This document shows positions 23,079 to 33,716 of a DNA stretch of 64,000 nucleotides, one piece after another (within the stretch, counting starts at the first letter, position 1; every line of letters starts with the position of its first letter). This DNA comes from Leptobrachium leishanense. Lineage: Eukaryota; Chordata; Amphibia; Anura; Megophryidae. Made by a program: the position numbers and the translations under genes. The stretch covers positions 5,191,218-5,255,217 of the forward strand of contig CM019068.1 in assembly GCA_009667805.1 (NCBI GenBank), written 5' to 3'. The notes beneath the pieces are model-generated. The model searched no databases. It worked only from the letters and a program-made list of their open reading frames with translations, and was not told where the DNA came from.

Positions 23079-23509
23079 AATATCTTTAACCGTAAAGTAA
23101 AGGTTTTATTGCTCCTCAAATAATTCATGCTCCCTGGGAAACCGGACCCTTACGAGGGTGAAGGTTCTCTCTGTGTCATATCTTCTGTCTACAGGCTGAA
23201 TCAGCGGCAGTTCTGCCAGGTTCAGCACCCCCGCGGGGCCGGAGAGGGCTGAGATAAGCCGGGAGGCAACAAGGGGCCAAGCTCTCACATTCGATGCTGT
23301 TCAATCTGGAGCGTAGTAACACATTATTTTGTCCTTATACCTGAGTATCTAGATTTGTAATTCTCAGCCTGCTTGATCGTTCCCCTTTGTCTATACTTAA
23401 GTATCCAAGTAACAGCACCAAAGTCTGTAGATAGGTGGTCCCTGAATATCATCACTTTTCAGGTCTTCGGTTCTTGTATCCTCCCAGCAGAGTTCGTGCG
23501 TCCCGTTCA

Positions 23510-23981
23510 TTTCTTGCACCTAACAAAATCAATCTGAGTATATATGCTGCAGCAATAATTAAAACACGCCCAACTTCACAATTTTATTGTTTAAGAATGT
23601 GTAGAATGTGTAACTATACTGTGATGTAATTTTTTTTTCGTGCTGGTGTTTTTCGTTTCGGCCAGAACGTTCAGATTTGCAGTTACCACCAGCTTTTCAA
23701 AGACGTTAAAAATATGCATGCAAACGTCGTTCGTAACAACAAGTTGCGCATAGATTGTAATACCATCCGCGTACCAGCGCACGAACGCATTTGCTCTCAC
23801 AATGTTAAGTATAGGACGCGCACAGTTCATCACACTCGCGCAGGTCCATCCGCGATAAACGTTAACGCGCATCATTTGTGCGAACGTTGTAATACGACGT
23901 TCGGCGCAAAGGGTTTTGCCCCTTGCGTTAACGTATTTTTGCGCACGCGCACTTTTTTGCACAAAGAATGTAATAGGGCCC
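23510..23981 (+). repeat. GGGCTCTATTACATT-type MITE, 5'-truncated
   Basis: It is closely similar to 59583-60045: CTGAGTATATATGCTGCAGC, GTGCTGGTGTTTTTCGTTTC, GTAATACCATCC, and a GCGC-rich tail ending AATGTAATAGGGCCC. The first third of the element is missing. Short ORFs on both strands are chance products of the GCGCACG-rich sequence. Confidence 0.75.
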
Positions 23982-24368
23982 TATATTGGGTTTTAGGGGA
24001 AAGTTTATGAAAGATACATTTATTGCTACTTAAAAAGGGAACATGTGATCGAACACATGAATAAAAACTTTGGAGTCTGTGGGTTCCTGTTCGACATGAC
24101 CCCTGCATGGAAGGTAAGTCCTTCTATTAGGCCCTGAGCGGATCAAGGTAATATTGATACTACAGGTCAACACGTCCTTCTATGCAGAACCCTGAAGCCT
24201 AAACATGGTGGGCAGAGAAAACTGAGCCACGTGTCCCCTAAGGTAATAACAGGCACCCCCAGAGGCCCTGCTCCTACCCTGGGGTAAACTCCCCAGAGCC
24301 AGCAATTTCTCTGGAGTTGCTCAGTTTACAGATAATCTGGGTAAATTTGCACAAAGGTTGGAATAGAG
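23982..24368. other. No recognised feature
   Basis: AT-balanced sequence between a MITE fragment and a palindrome; no gene or repeat structure was recognised. Confidence 0.35.
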
Positions 24369-24465
24369 CCCCAGATGTTTCTGAACTACATGTCCCATGA
24401 TGCTCAGCCAGCTTTATGCGTGACTAAGCAGCATCATGGGAGATGTCCTTCAGAAACATCTGGGG
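24369..24465. repeat. Short foldback: CCCCAGATGTTTCTGAA palindrome
   Basis: Two arms of about 36 bases face each other: CCCCAGATGTTTCTGAACTA...CATGATGCT and its inverse ending TTCAGAAACATCTGGGG, with a few mismatches and a spacer of about 25 bases. The CATGTCCCATGATGC core is typical of small palindromic DNA-transposon relics in vertebrates. Confidence 0.7.
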
Positions 24466-25737
24466 TTTCAAGGTTCACATCACTGTCTGGAGGTTTGTAA
24501 CATATCCCTGCACCCTGACAGGGTCACATCTATTAATGCTGTTTACTTGTTTGGACCCCCATGCTCTCCCCAGTAGGCTTTTTTCAGTACCGTAGATCAA
24601 GCTTAAGGACGGGTACACATAAAGAACCTTGTTAGCATCCCTCAGAAATAAGGCGACACTGTAGGTCTGGAGGTTTGTACAGCAATGAACAGCTTAACAG
24701 CTTTATTGAGTCAAATATATACAGTCCCAAGTGGGGCTAGAGACCAAGGGGAAATTACACCTTGTCCCCTGACTGCCTCAAGTGAACCAGACATGTCTGA
24801 TGTATAAAAAAACAATATTCCTATTCATATTTACCAAACAAGCAAATTAGATCATTGTACTCTGTTGTCTTTCATCATGCAAGGCGTGGAAAGCTCAGAG
24901 CTAGCTAGCGGGAAGCAATAAAGACACATACGCAAGCGGGTGTAGAGTAATCATTTCATTTTGATGATCCTTGGATTTGGCTTATATACTGTAGCACACA
25001 TACAATGGAGTAACGGTGAACAATCAGTGTACAGATATATTTCCACGTCAGAGTTGACCAGCACGGTCAGTCTAAAGACACTTATTACCATAGTTGAACC
25101 CACAAAACAATTCATCATATACATTGACCGGACAGAGAAATCTATTTATCTTTATCTGCCCTGCAACAATGGAACAGGGCCTCTTTTAGTACAAGATATG
25201 ACTGTTTACATTTCAAATTCCTAAATTTCAGGAGCAAGCATTTTAAACTCAGCTAAAGGGGGCATGTTAACTAAGAGAAGCTTTCATATGTGCTTAAAAT
25301 ACATGGAATTAAAAGATAATTATTTTACAATGCCCAGGCATGAAACAATAGGGTGTCATGTATTTCCTGCTTTGTTAAAGCCATGCTGCCATATGCTTGC
25401 CCCTCCCCCTTCTTCCCTTCCATGTCGTCAACAAATTTACTCTCTACAGCCCACACGATCTGACTCTGCAAATTCTTTCTTCCACCGCCCAGCCACACAC
25501 ACTCACATCACCCTCTGCCACAGCGCGTGCTCCTGGACTCTGCTGTCCCACCCTCCCACCCAGTGCTGGTCAGAAATTTGTAGCTTACTTTCCAGCTGCT
25601 TCCACTTTGCAAATCACCCTAATTAACCCAAGGTTCTAGCCCTTCCCATGATATGTTAATCTGTATATTTGTGTTTTGTTTTTAATAGTTTGCATTTTAT
25701 TACTTTGTATTTCTGTAACAACTGTAACCACTCAATG
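24466..25737. other. Unassigned; possible LTR-like segment
   Basis: No coding motif is recognised. A TTTATTGAGTC block near 24705 could be a reversed polyadenylation signal of an LTR or retroposon. From about 25260 a T-rich stretch leads into the A/T-tailed repeat at 25738 and may be its body. Confidence 0.3.
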
Positions 25738-25832
25738 TTCTCGAACCCAGGACATACTTGAAAACAAGAGAAATCTCAATGTATCCTTCCTGGTAAAATC
25801 CTTTTCAAATAAATAAATAAATAAATAAATGT
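25738..25832 (+). repeat. Retroposon tail ending in (AAAT)n, inverted copy
   Basis: The tail has CTCGAACCCAGGACATACTT, ATCTCAATGTATCCTTCCTG, GTAAAA, then AAATAAATAAAT repeats. The reverse complement occurs at 47355-47430 and 50646-50728. Three copies with the same simple-repeat end suggest the 3' end of a LINE or SINE family. Confidence 0.75.
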
Positions 25833-25839
25833 AAGCACA

Positions 25840-27944
25840 GCCTAAGCACCAGACTGTCTGAATACATTAGATAACAGGAGAAGTTACATAACAAGAGAAT
25901 CACCTGATTACCAAAATCTGTCACAGAGTAAACACAAAATGGGGATGCTGGAAAAGACTAAAATAACCCACCCAGTAAACCCATCAGCAGATAGCAACAG
26001 ATACACATAGTCCATTACGATAAACCGACAATAACATTATTCATACTTTAGACAGATTACATAAGCACCCTTTCACAATACAGGCACAGGGCGACTTCAA
26101 CATAGGAGAGGGCAGGGAAATAATATAGAACATCGGGCCTGCACCTCCCAAATACATCTCTAGGCCCATGTTCCCCAAGTTCAAAGTGACGCACGTCACC
26201 ACACAAGGTCTTTTTGTTTTGGGGTGGGTAAATTAGGCTAAATTCTACAAAATAAAGTGCTTAATGTGTGATTTTGATGCTCAGAGTGGTAGCTGCATCA
26301 GAAGCTAGATATTGCACCTTACCCAGAAATATTATGTGACAGAACCGTTCTCTTCCACCTGTCCTGACTCTCCAGACACCCCTTCGCTGCGGTCAGCCCG
26401 GCTACTGGGAGCGCTGTCCTCAGCGCCTTGAGCAGCTTGACCCGCCTGATTCTGTTCCTCTGCCCTGGAGCCGTTAGGAATTTCCAGAAGGCCTCTCGGT
26501 GCCTTCTGAGGTTGAGAGTTTTGTAGCGTCGCTGAAATAAAACACCAGACGCGGCTGTATGCTTTAAAACAGGATTCTCTCTCTGTCTCAGTCTCTGAGA
26601 GTTCTGACTTTTAATGAACAAAAACGCCACCATTTATGCTGAAATCCAACAGCCATAATTTGCATAAATGACGCACATCGTCCTACTAAAATGCTAATTA
26701 CATTATGTCAGATATTTACAATAAACATTCTTTACATTCTTTAGCCTTTAGCTCACACAACATTTGCATAATCTATTGTTCTAACACATCAGATTAAAGA
26801 CAAACACTATCACAGACTTCTTGAATCAAATATGCAGCCAGATAAGGGGAAAAGCCCTGTTGCATAAATTACACCGCAGTAAAGCTTGTTTACAGGCTAT
26901 ACAAAAACACATTTACCTACAGGAATATAAGTATATTTAAAACTAAAGTTACGCCATTTTACACTAAACTAATTTAAACTAAAACCAAACGATGTAAAAT
27001 ATATTTAAAATCACACAATACAATTGAATATAAAGTCTCTAGGTGTATTGACGCATGGAGCGTTACATCAGCTCCATGACACATTATATTGTGATCAGAG
27101 ACCCCCCCCCACACTGCCATACCCCGCTCATATAGTGCAGCCACTGGATTAAACGGTCAGTGATTCTCGTTCAGTAAGAGTAGCGAGATTGTCTGGGTCA
27201 CCCTGTGTGTCTGTAACACGGTGTAACAGCAACTGGGGTTACTGGTCTCTAGCTTGTGGACTAGACCCGAACCTCGTACCTGTTACAGCATCCGTCCCTT
27301 CTCTTCAGCTAAGCTGATCCGCAGCATCTCACAACCCTCAGCCAGAACTTGAGGGAGTGCTGTATAATTCTATGTATGTCTCCCCAAACACCAGACATGG
27401 CTTAATGCAGGAGAATGAATATCTTTCATGGAACATAGGTCCAGTTTATATGGGCAACAGAGAGGGGGACGGGTAACATGACACAATCAACAGAAAACAT
27501 TGTCTAAATGAGGGGGGCTGAATTCCTTCAGGAGACGCAGAAACCTAATCAGTCACACACTAAACAAGATTAGCAAACACACAGCATCAAATCAATCTAA
27601 GGATAAACAGATTGCGAGAATAAGTCTACATTATATCACTAACACAAACTAACTCCTAAAATACAAACAACTTCAAGATAGAAATACATTTAACTCATTA
27701 ACCCTTAGGTGTCCACTTAAGCCCATTGTCATTGAGAATTGGCTTTACCATATTGGTCCACGATCTCTTGGCAGGAGGCCGGCATCCACAGAGGCCATGT
27801 ATAGTGTAGGCAAGTGTGCCAAGGGGGGTGAGGGCACAAAGGTAGAGGGAGCTTTGGTTACACATGGAATAATGTGTCTCTTTATCTCTGATTAACAGCA
27901 CTAACCTCTGCGGGAATGGAACGGTGAAACATGAAGTCAATCAG
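25840..27944. other. Unassigned, 2.1 kb
   Basis: No protein family is recognised in either strand. The longest open stretch (26633-26319, minus, 104 residues) is basic, without known motifs. Near 27200-27290 there are two GTAACA blocks (GTGTAACAGCAACTGGG, CCTGTTACAGC) that may be remains of an LTR. A run of nine C is at 27103. Confidence 0.3.
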
Positions 27945-28795
27945 ACCCTCTCACCTTGCTGATATACCATCGTGCAGACCCTCTCTCCTGTGCTGATATA
28001 ACATCGTGCAGACCCTCTCTCCGTGCTTATATAACATTGTGCAGACCCTCTCTCCCGGTGCTGACATAACATCGTGCAGACCCTCTCTGCGTGCTGACAT
28101 AACATCATGCAGGCTCTCTCTCCCCGTGCTGATATACCATTGTGCAGACCCTCTCTCTGTGCTGATATAACATCATGCAGACCCTCTCTCTGTGCTGATA
28201 TAACATCATGCAGACCCTCTCTCCGTGCTAATATAACATTGTGCAAACCCTCTCTACGTGCTAATATAAAATAGTGCAGACCCTCTCTCCCCATGCTGAT
28301 ATACCATCATGCAGACCCTCTCTCCCCATGCTGATATACTATTATGCAGACCCTCTCTCCCCGTGCTGATATACCATCATGCAGACCCTCTCTCCCCGTG
28401 CTGATATGCCATCATGCAGACCCTCTCTCCCCGTGGTGATATACCATCATGCAGACCCTCTCTCCCCGTGCTGATATACCATTGTGCAGAAGTGCTCTCT
28501 GTGCTGGTATAACATCATGCAGACTGTCTCTCCATGCTGATATAACATCATGCAGACCTTCTCTCCGTGCTAATATAACATCATGCAGACTCTCTCTGTG
28601 CTAATATAACATAGTGCAGACCCTCTCTCCCCATGCTGATATACCATCATGCAGACCCTCTCTCCCCGTGCTGATATACTATTATGCAGACCCTCTCTCC
28701 CCGTGCTGATATACCATCATGCAGACCCTCTCTCCCCGTGCTGATATACCATCATGCAGACCCTCTCTCCCCGTGCTGATATACCATCATGCTGA
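27945..28795. repeat. 35-bp minisatellite
   Basis: About 23-24 copies of a unit near 35 bases: GCAGACCCTCTCTCC, CCGTGCTGATATACCATCAT. Units at both edges are more diverged; those at about 28300-28480 and 28620-28790 are nearly identical. ORFs across it on both strands are products of the repeat. Confidence 0.92.
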
Positions 28796-29237
28796 CATTA
28801 CAAAGTGCCTGTTCTCCATTCAACAAGACATGGGATTGCAGAATATTATCATTTTGTGTTACCAGCTGCCATGTGACGCTCTGTATGATAATCCAATAAA
28901 CATTTTGAATGGTGACCTTGGTCTTCATTTCTACATAATAATTAATCCCACCTTGTTACAGATCAGGCATCGGATCAGGTAGAGGATTTATTCCCTGCCA
29001 GGAGCTTTGCGGGAAATTCACCGGAAACTAGTTCTAAAATAAAGAGTGTAGGCAGAAAGTAACGTGGCTATCGCAGGGGGGGAATTCACCAATGCCGAGT
29101 TAGTGCCAGGATGCCCCACAGTCTGGGATCTGCAATCCACTAAGTACATGTGGTGGAAATCAGTGGCTACATCAGGAACTCAACATTGCAAAAATATATA
29201 TTTATTTAAGGACGGCCACAGGGGCACAAAATACAGC
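28796..29237. other. No recognised gene; possible PLE 3' tail
   Basis: Sequence between the minisatellite and the hairpin at 29238. On the minus strand the part from 29237 to about 29060 lies just downstream of that hairpin and contains AAATAAATATATAT, as PLE-type 3' ends do. Nothing else was recognised. Confidence 0.3.
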
Positions 29238-29273
29238 AACACTTTGGCTAGAAAGCCTTAATCATGCTCAGTG
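29238..29273 (-). other. Degenerate hammerhead-like hairpin of a PLE-type 3' end
   Basis: On the minus strand: TGATTAA, stem GGCT, loop TTTCT, stem AGCC, AAAG, TGTTGCTG. The layout matches the cleaner copies at 39092-39119, 46683-46729 and 31587-31559 (minus), but the core bases are altered. Confidence 0.4.
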
Positions 29274-29305
29274 TGTCAACTCCCACAACCCTCTTATATA
29301 CAGTG

Positions 29306-29420
29306 TAGGGGTTCAGTCTCAATATAGAGGCAAACTAGCAGTCGCTTCAACAAAAATGCCAGCTTTAATTTTCAGACAGCCATCATTAAAAAAAAGAAAC
29401 AAAAAGGTTGCAGGCATCCT
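29306..29420 (-). repeat. Partial 3' LTR fused to integrase
   Basis: It matches 31593-31690 closely (GCAGTCGCTTCAACAAAAAT, GCCAGCTTTAATTTTCAGAC) and ends with CCCCTACA on the minus strand. Its start is fused to the integrase frame after VPFDR, marking the deletion junction near 29420. Confidence 0.8.
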
Positions 29421-29424
29421 ATCA

Positions 29425-29978
29425 AAGGGTACCTCAATGATGGGCAACGGTACCAATGGACTCCTGAACCGGGAGACAGGAGCAGTGATCTGGCAAACTG
29501 GACACGACTCACAGTACAATTTTACATCATTATGTAGACCTGGCCAATAAAAGCGTTGTAACACCCGCTCTTTAGTTTTATTTAAACCTCGATGTCCCCC
29601 AAGTACATGAGAATGTGCCAAGTCTAATACCATATGTCTATGGGTTTGTGGTACTAGTAACTGCTCAATTCTGTCACCCCGTATCTCATCCACTCTATAC
29701 AATAAGTCATTTTCCATAGAAAAATAAGGGAATATAGTCTCCACCCTCGGTCCTTGGGGTGCTCCATTTACAACTTGTACCTGTTCCCTGGCCTGACTTA
29801 AGGTGGGATCCCTTAGCTGGGCCGTGCCAAACTTGTCATGGGTCATGGGGAGGTCTGGCAGTTCTCCCTCTGGGGTGTGGTCCTCGGCATCACCTGCTAA
29901 GACCTCCAGGGGAAAATTCACAAGTACATCCTCCTGAGAGCTCTCTTCCAGCAGATCCGGGCTGTAAGATTTAGACAC
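29425..29978 (-). pseudogene. Integrase N-terminal zinc domain, truncated
   Basis: This is the first part of an integrase, which inserts the element's cDNA. It shows the HHCC zinc domain with HSHVLGGHRG and CESCPVCQ, preceded by the DLLYRV block typical of gypsy integrase starts and followed by PLVPLPIIEVPFDR. The catalytic D,D,E core is absent. The frame then runs into LTR sequence. It lies about 60 bases after the protease ORF and shares its orientation. Confidence 0.85.
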
Positions 29979-30035
29979 TGTGTTGGGTCCATCTGCCTTA
30001 GCTGTCTCCCATAAGTCCCAGAAAAAGGAGAAATC

Positions 30036-30431
30036 TCACCCCAGTATAGCATTATACATCAGACTTGGGACCACTCCCACTTCATGGTCCCGGGTGCCAC
30101 AAACCGTTTCAAAGGACACCAAGGCTGTGGGGTAGCACTTAGTATCCCCATGAATACAGATGACCCCCACCAGCTGTTGTTTAACCTTTTGAGGATTATC
30201 TAGAGCTGCATGCACTAGAGTGACGAGACTGCCAGAATCCAGCAAGGTAGTCATCTTGCAACCATCCACTGTAATCACACAAACCTGTTTCTCGGTCTCC
30301 ACAGTCTGTTGTGGGGCACCTCCTGGTGTAGCAACCAGAGACTGTCGCCGAGAAAACCCGCAATCCATAGGCTCTTGGTTTAGGGGACAACTGGCAACCA
30401 AATGTCCTGGTTCATGGCAGCGCCAGCACAC
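30036..30431 (-). pseudogene. Gag zinc knuckle and aspartic protease
   Basis: The fragment begins with a CCHC nucleic-acid-binding knuckle (CWRCHEPGHLVASC) and continues into a retroviral-type aspartic protease with the active-site LLDSGSLVTLV and the late AILG motif. The protease would process the polyprotein. A stop near 30036 and frame changes between Gag and knuckle (30431-30635) break the frame. Confidence 0.85.
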
Positions 30432-30634
30432 TACCGGCCCCCAGTCCTGTCGTACCTCTGAGGGTCAGTTGGGTCTTTTTATGCATTGCATAGTATGGTT
30501 ATCAATAGCCTGCACCTCCTCCTTTTTGCCCCTTGGGCCAGAAGAGCTCTTCGCAAAAGTGGTGGACTTATGACTCCTGGGGGGGATTCTTTGGGGACTG
30601 CACTCCTAAGAAAATCCTCAGTACTTAAATACTG

Positions 30635-31357
30635 CTACACGAGGGCCACCAATTCATCAATATCTTTGGGGTCAGCTCGACCTGCAAACCGCTGTATAGG
30701 GATTGGAAGGGCTCTCACAATGTGGTCCACCACAACTCTCTCCACCATCTGGGCAGGGTTGGTAATCTCCAGTTGTAACCACATGCGTGTGAGGTGAACA
30801 AGGTCATATATCTGGGACCTTACCGGTTTGTCCACTTTGAACTCCCAGGCATGGATGCGCCGGGCTCTCAAGGCCATGGTAACTGCCAGGTGGGCCAGAA
30901 TCTCTATCTTTAGTCTGTGGTACTGCTGAGCCTCAGCAGCACTTAAATCAAAGTAGGCCTTCTGTGGATCTCCGGTCAAAAAAGGGGCAAGAACCTCAGC
31001 CCACTGGTCCTTGGGCAGACCCTCAAGCTCTGCCCGCCTTTCAAAAACCTTGAGGAAGGCCTCCACATCATCCTCAGCGGTCATTTTTTGTAGTGTGGCT
31101 TGCACCCGCTTGCTTACTGCTGCAACATTTTCCACAGATGGAGTCCTTTTAGCCAGAGACTGTATCTGATTGTGGATAAGTAAACTAAACTCTTTTTGCT
31201 CGGTTATAGCTGCCTGGGTAGCCACTGCCAACAGACGATTTGTTTCCTGTTGATCTGTATGCGCAGCCTGAAGGAGGGCATTTGACTGCACTAGCTGTTT
31301 GATTAACTCTTCCATCATTTCAGGCTTTAGGGTTTGTGCAGCCTTAACCCACGACAT
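30635..31357 (-). pseudogene. Gag with SCAN-related capsid domain
   Basis: The ORF begins MSWVKAAQTLKPEMMEELIK at 31357. It has a glutamine-rich helical N-terminus followed by a capsid core with DDVEAFLKVFERRAE, LAPFLTGDPQKAYFDL and DLVHLTRMWL. These match the Gag at 16629-17345 position by position. It ends near the deletion-prone region before the zinc knuckle. The role is particle assembly. Confidence 0.88.
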
Positions 31358-31437
31358 AAATCAAACGTACTGTCCCTTTAAGACTGCTTTTGCATGAGGT
31401 TATGTCTCTGGAACTTTGCCCGCATCCAAACACCAAT

Positions 31438-31747
31438 TGTAGGGGATCAGTCTCGATATAGAGGCAAGAAGAAAAAAGTAATACAATACCAGCGCTGCTT
31501 CAAAGAGGTGCACTAGTGACACCCAATTTAATTTCCAATGAGGACCTAAAGATACACAGACATTTCGGGCCCTTCCTCAGTGTGTAATGCTCCTCAATAT
31601 AGAGGCAAACTCGCAGTCGCTTCAACAAAAATGCCAGCTTTAATTTTCAGACAGTCATCATTAAAAAAAGAGAAACAAAAAGGTTGCAGGCGTCCAGCCA
31701 AAATCAATTGATAGGAACAAATAAAAGTCCGCTCCATTGAGCCTTAC
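31438..31747 (-). repeat. 5' LTR of second Gmr1-like element, with insertion
   Basis: It ends GATCCCCTACA on the minus strand at 31438, directly before the primer-binding site. The segment 31468-31592 is foreign. The far end is not clearly bounded and meets the L2-type tail at about 31748. Confidence 0.7.
31468..31592 (-). mobile_element. 125-bp PLE-type 3' end inserted in an LTR
   Basis: The insert splits the LTR and is flanked by a 16-base duplication with one mismatch, CTCRATATAGAGGCAA (31452-31467 and 31593-31608). On the minus strand it starts at a hammerhead-like motif (ACACA, CTGAGGA, GGGCCC, GAAA, TGTC, TGTGT) and ends in an A/T-rich tail (TTTTTTCTTC). This reads as a severely 5'-truncated retroposon, most likely a PLE. 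Confidence 0.7.
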
Positions 31748-32005
31748 TGGTTATTATTATTATTATTATTATTATTCTTTATTTATAAAGCGCCAGCATA
31801 TTCTGCAGCGCTGTACAATAAGCACAGTATAGACAGGGTTACAATACATTGAACAACATTTGACAAACAGTACAGGAGGAGATGAGGACCTATTCCCGTA
31901 GGAACTCACAATCTGGGAGGGTTGGGGTTGGAAACAGGAGGAGAGGACTGTAAGGTTAGAGTGATTGATGATTGCGTCAGTGAGTTGGGTGGTCGGCTTC
32001 CCTAA

Positions 32006-32432
32006 GGCTAGGGTCAGACGAACGCATTTTTCATGTTGTCCGTGAAAAAGTGCGTTAGAACGAATGGACGTATTTTTTCACAGAATACGCGATAGCGGTC
32101 ATACGATGCGCCTTTTCGTCCGTGATTTTGTACGGATCATCAATAAAACTCTTTTTTGCGTCTGGACGTTATGTTGGCCGGACATTAGCAGCGTCTGACG
32201 TCTCCTAATCACGCACACACGCCTCTAGCGGACGCAGCGCACTCTGTACGTCCGTACTAGCGGTTTGACGTTCTAGAAAAAATGCGTTCGTTTGCCACTT
32301 GCGTTGCGCGGACGAACTTTCGTGCGGCCGTACTTCGTGTGTTCCCCGGCATTGGACATCATTTGCTGCTAGCACAGCCATGATTTCGTGCATCTAAACG
32401 CACGTTAAAACTGCTTTCGTCTGACCCTAGCC
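32006..32432. mobile_element. MITE with GGCTAGGGTCAGACG ends
   Basis: Terminal inverted repeats GGCTAGGGTCAGACGAA and the matching TTCGTCTGACCCTAGCC bound 427 bases with no ORF of note. The flank carries TAA at 32003-32005 and 32434-32436, compatible with a 3-bp target as in PIF/Harbinger elements. A fragment of the same family, including the TGCTGCTAG block, lies at 37983-38050. Confidence 0.75.
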
Positions 32433-32439
32433 TTAATAG

Positions 32440-32739
32440 GAATGTTTTAAGGGAGCGTTTGAAGGAAGAGAAGTTAGGGGAAAGTCTGACAGTACGAGGG
32501 AGAGCGTTCCAGAGAGTGGGGGCTGCGCGTGAGAAATCCTGCAGTCTATCATGGGAAGAGGTGATGCGGGGAGAAGCTAGACGCAGGTCACTGTTTGACC
32601 TTAGGGAGCGGGCTGGGGTGTATTTGGTGATTAGTGAGGACAGGTAGTGGGGAGCTGAGTTAGTGAGGGTTTTGTAGTTAGTTAGTGACAGTCCTCCGAG
32701 CTGGGTTTGTTTCCTCCAAGGGAACAGCTTATAGTTCAT
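32440..32739 (-). pseudogene. L2/CR1-type ORF2 C-terminus
   Basis: The translated fragment contains LTNYKTLTNSAPHYLSSLI, ARSLRSNSDLRLASP, FSRAAPTLWNALP and SSFKRSLKTFLL. This is the C-terminal end that follows the reverse transcriptase in L2/CR1-group LINEs. The catalytic part is absent because the copy is 5'-truncated. The frame ends where the MITE begins. Confidence 0.8.
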
Positions 32740-32910
32740 CCATAGAATCCTGTGCCACAGACAGGTTTTCTTATTCTCCTAACACAGGAGTTGCTGCATT
32801 CAGCACACCATCTCTCCATGCACTGAGACACACACACACTGCTAGGTGCAGCTGCACATTAAATGAATCCCTGTCCCACCCAGAGCTAATTAAACTCCTG
32901 GTAACACCAG

Positions 32911-33165
32911 TAGGGATGAGCTGTTCGGTTCGATCAGTTCGGAGTTCGATTCGAACATTGGCAGTTCGAAAGTTCGCAAACTTCGAACTTTGTGGCGTGT
33001 TCGGTTCGAGTTAAAAAAAAAAAAAAGTATAAAAAATGCTTAAAAAATACTAAAAAATCTAGAAATAAAGAGACTCTTTACTGCAGAATATTATAAGCAA
33101 CAGTTTATTAGATATTGAATTAAAACGGGAATATTTTTAACATTGAAGGCTATGTGATAAAACAT
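32911..33165 (+). repeat. hAT left end joined to CAGGG-element interior
   Basis: 32911-33010 starts TAGGGATGAGCTGTTCGG and matches the left end of the hAT at 4456. From about 33050 the sequence instead matches the interior of the CAGGG-ended elements (GACTCTTTACTGCAGAAT, TTTATTAGATATTG, GGGAATATTTTTAACATTG). It is a mosaic non-autonomous element or two merged fragments. Confidence 0.6.
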
Positions 33166-33526
33166 TCTTATTACTAAAACATCAGGCAGACATGGCCCTC
33201 TAATCAGGCACTGTAGAGGGCAGTCTGCAGGGACCTCCCAAGGATCCCCTTGAGGAGCATTGAGGAGCAAGGAGCATGCGGCCGCCGGATGACAGAGCTG
33301 CGACTGTGTGGGCTAGCCGCCCGGGTGCATGTGGCAGAGACAGGCAGTGCAGGGAGGGAGCCACTACACTTGCGGCCACATCAAACCTCATCAGCCCCCA
33401 CCAGGATCCAGGGAGCCCCCACTGACCACCAGGCTAAGGTAAGGCGACACATTTCTAAAAAAAATTAAATCTGAGGACAGTTTTAAATGTCTCCGGAAAC
33501 ATAAAATAAAACTCTTTTTTTTCTTT

Positions 33527-33583
33527 CTCTACCTGGCTGAATGTATTTAATTATATACATTAGATACATTCAGCCAGGTAGAG
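33527..33583. repeat. Perfect 20-bp hairpin
   Basis: CTCTACCTGGCTGAATGTAT (33527-33546) is followed, after a 17-base AT-rich loop, by its exact inverse complement (33564-33583). No mismatch. Confidence 0.9.
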
Positions 33584-33689
33584 GGGGGTGGCATGTGGGC
33601 TGCGTGGGGTCTCAGGCAGTGGTTTGTTTTTTTTGTGTGTATACTTTTAGCAAATTTATAGGGGATGGTAAGGACAGGTATGATGTACT

Positions 33690-33713
33690 GTATATATATA
33701 TATATATATATAT
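33690..33713. repeat. (TA)n microsatellite
   Basis: About 12 TA units directly precede the Tc1 copy B, which inserts at TA. Confidence 0.95.
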
Positions 33714-33716
33714 CTA

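Larger units (their letters stand above)
29306..31747 (-). mobile_element. Second Gmr1-like LTR element, deleted, minus strand
   Basis: From high to low coordinates: 5' LTR (about 31747-31438, carrying an insertion), primer-binding site, SCAN-like Gag (31357-30635), zinc knuckle and protease (30431-30036), integrase N-terminus (29978 to about 29425), then directly a partial 3' LTR (about 29420-29306). The integrase core, reverse transcriptase and RNase H are deleted. Protease is followed by integrase, not reverse transcriptase, which supports the Gmr1-type order independently of the element at 16101-20044. The two are only distantly similar. Confidence 0.88.
31748..32740 (-). mobile_element. 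3' end of an L2/CR1-type LINE
   Basis: The minus strand has the last part of an ORF2 (32739 to about 32440), a 3' untranslated region, and a (TAA)n end seen as (TTA)n at 31750-31775. The tail block with AAAGCGCCAGCATATTCTGC and AGCGCTGTACAAT is characteristic of such LINE tails. The 3' untranslated region is split by a MITE at 32006-32432. Confidence 0.75.

Noticed and set aside
23591..24108. Cysteine/arginine-rich ORFs in the GCGCACG-rich MITE
   Set aside because: Similar sequence at 59543-60056 gives different frames with stops; there are no conserved motifs, so these are chance frames.
24369..24465. microRNA precursor
   Set aside because: Sequence and multi-mismatch arms fit a common palindromic transposon relic better; no expression evidence is available.
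26319..26633. 104-residue basic ORF on the minus strand
   Set aside because: No recognised motif, no neighbouring gene and no second copy; length is within chance expectation.
27941..28294. 117-residue minus-strand repeat protein
   Set aside because: It is a translation of the 35-bp minisatellite, with frame changes between units.
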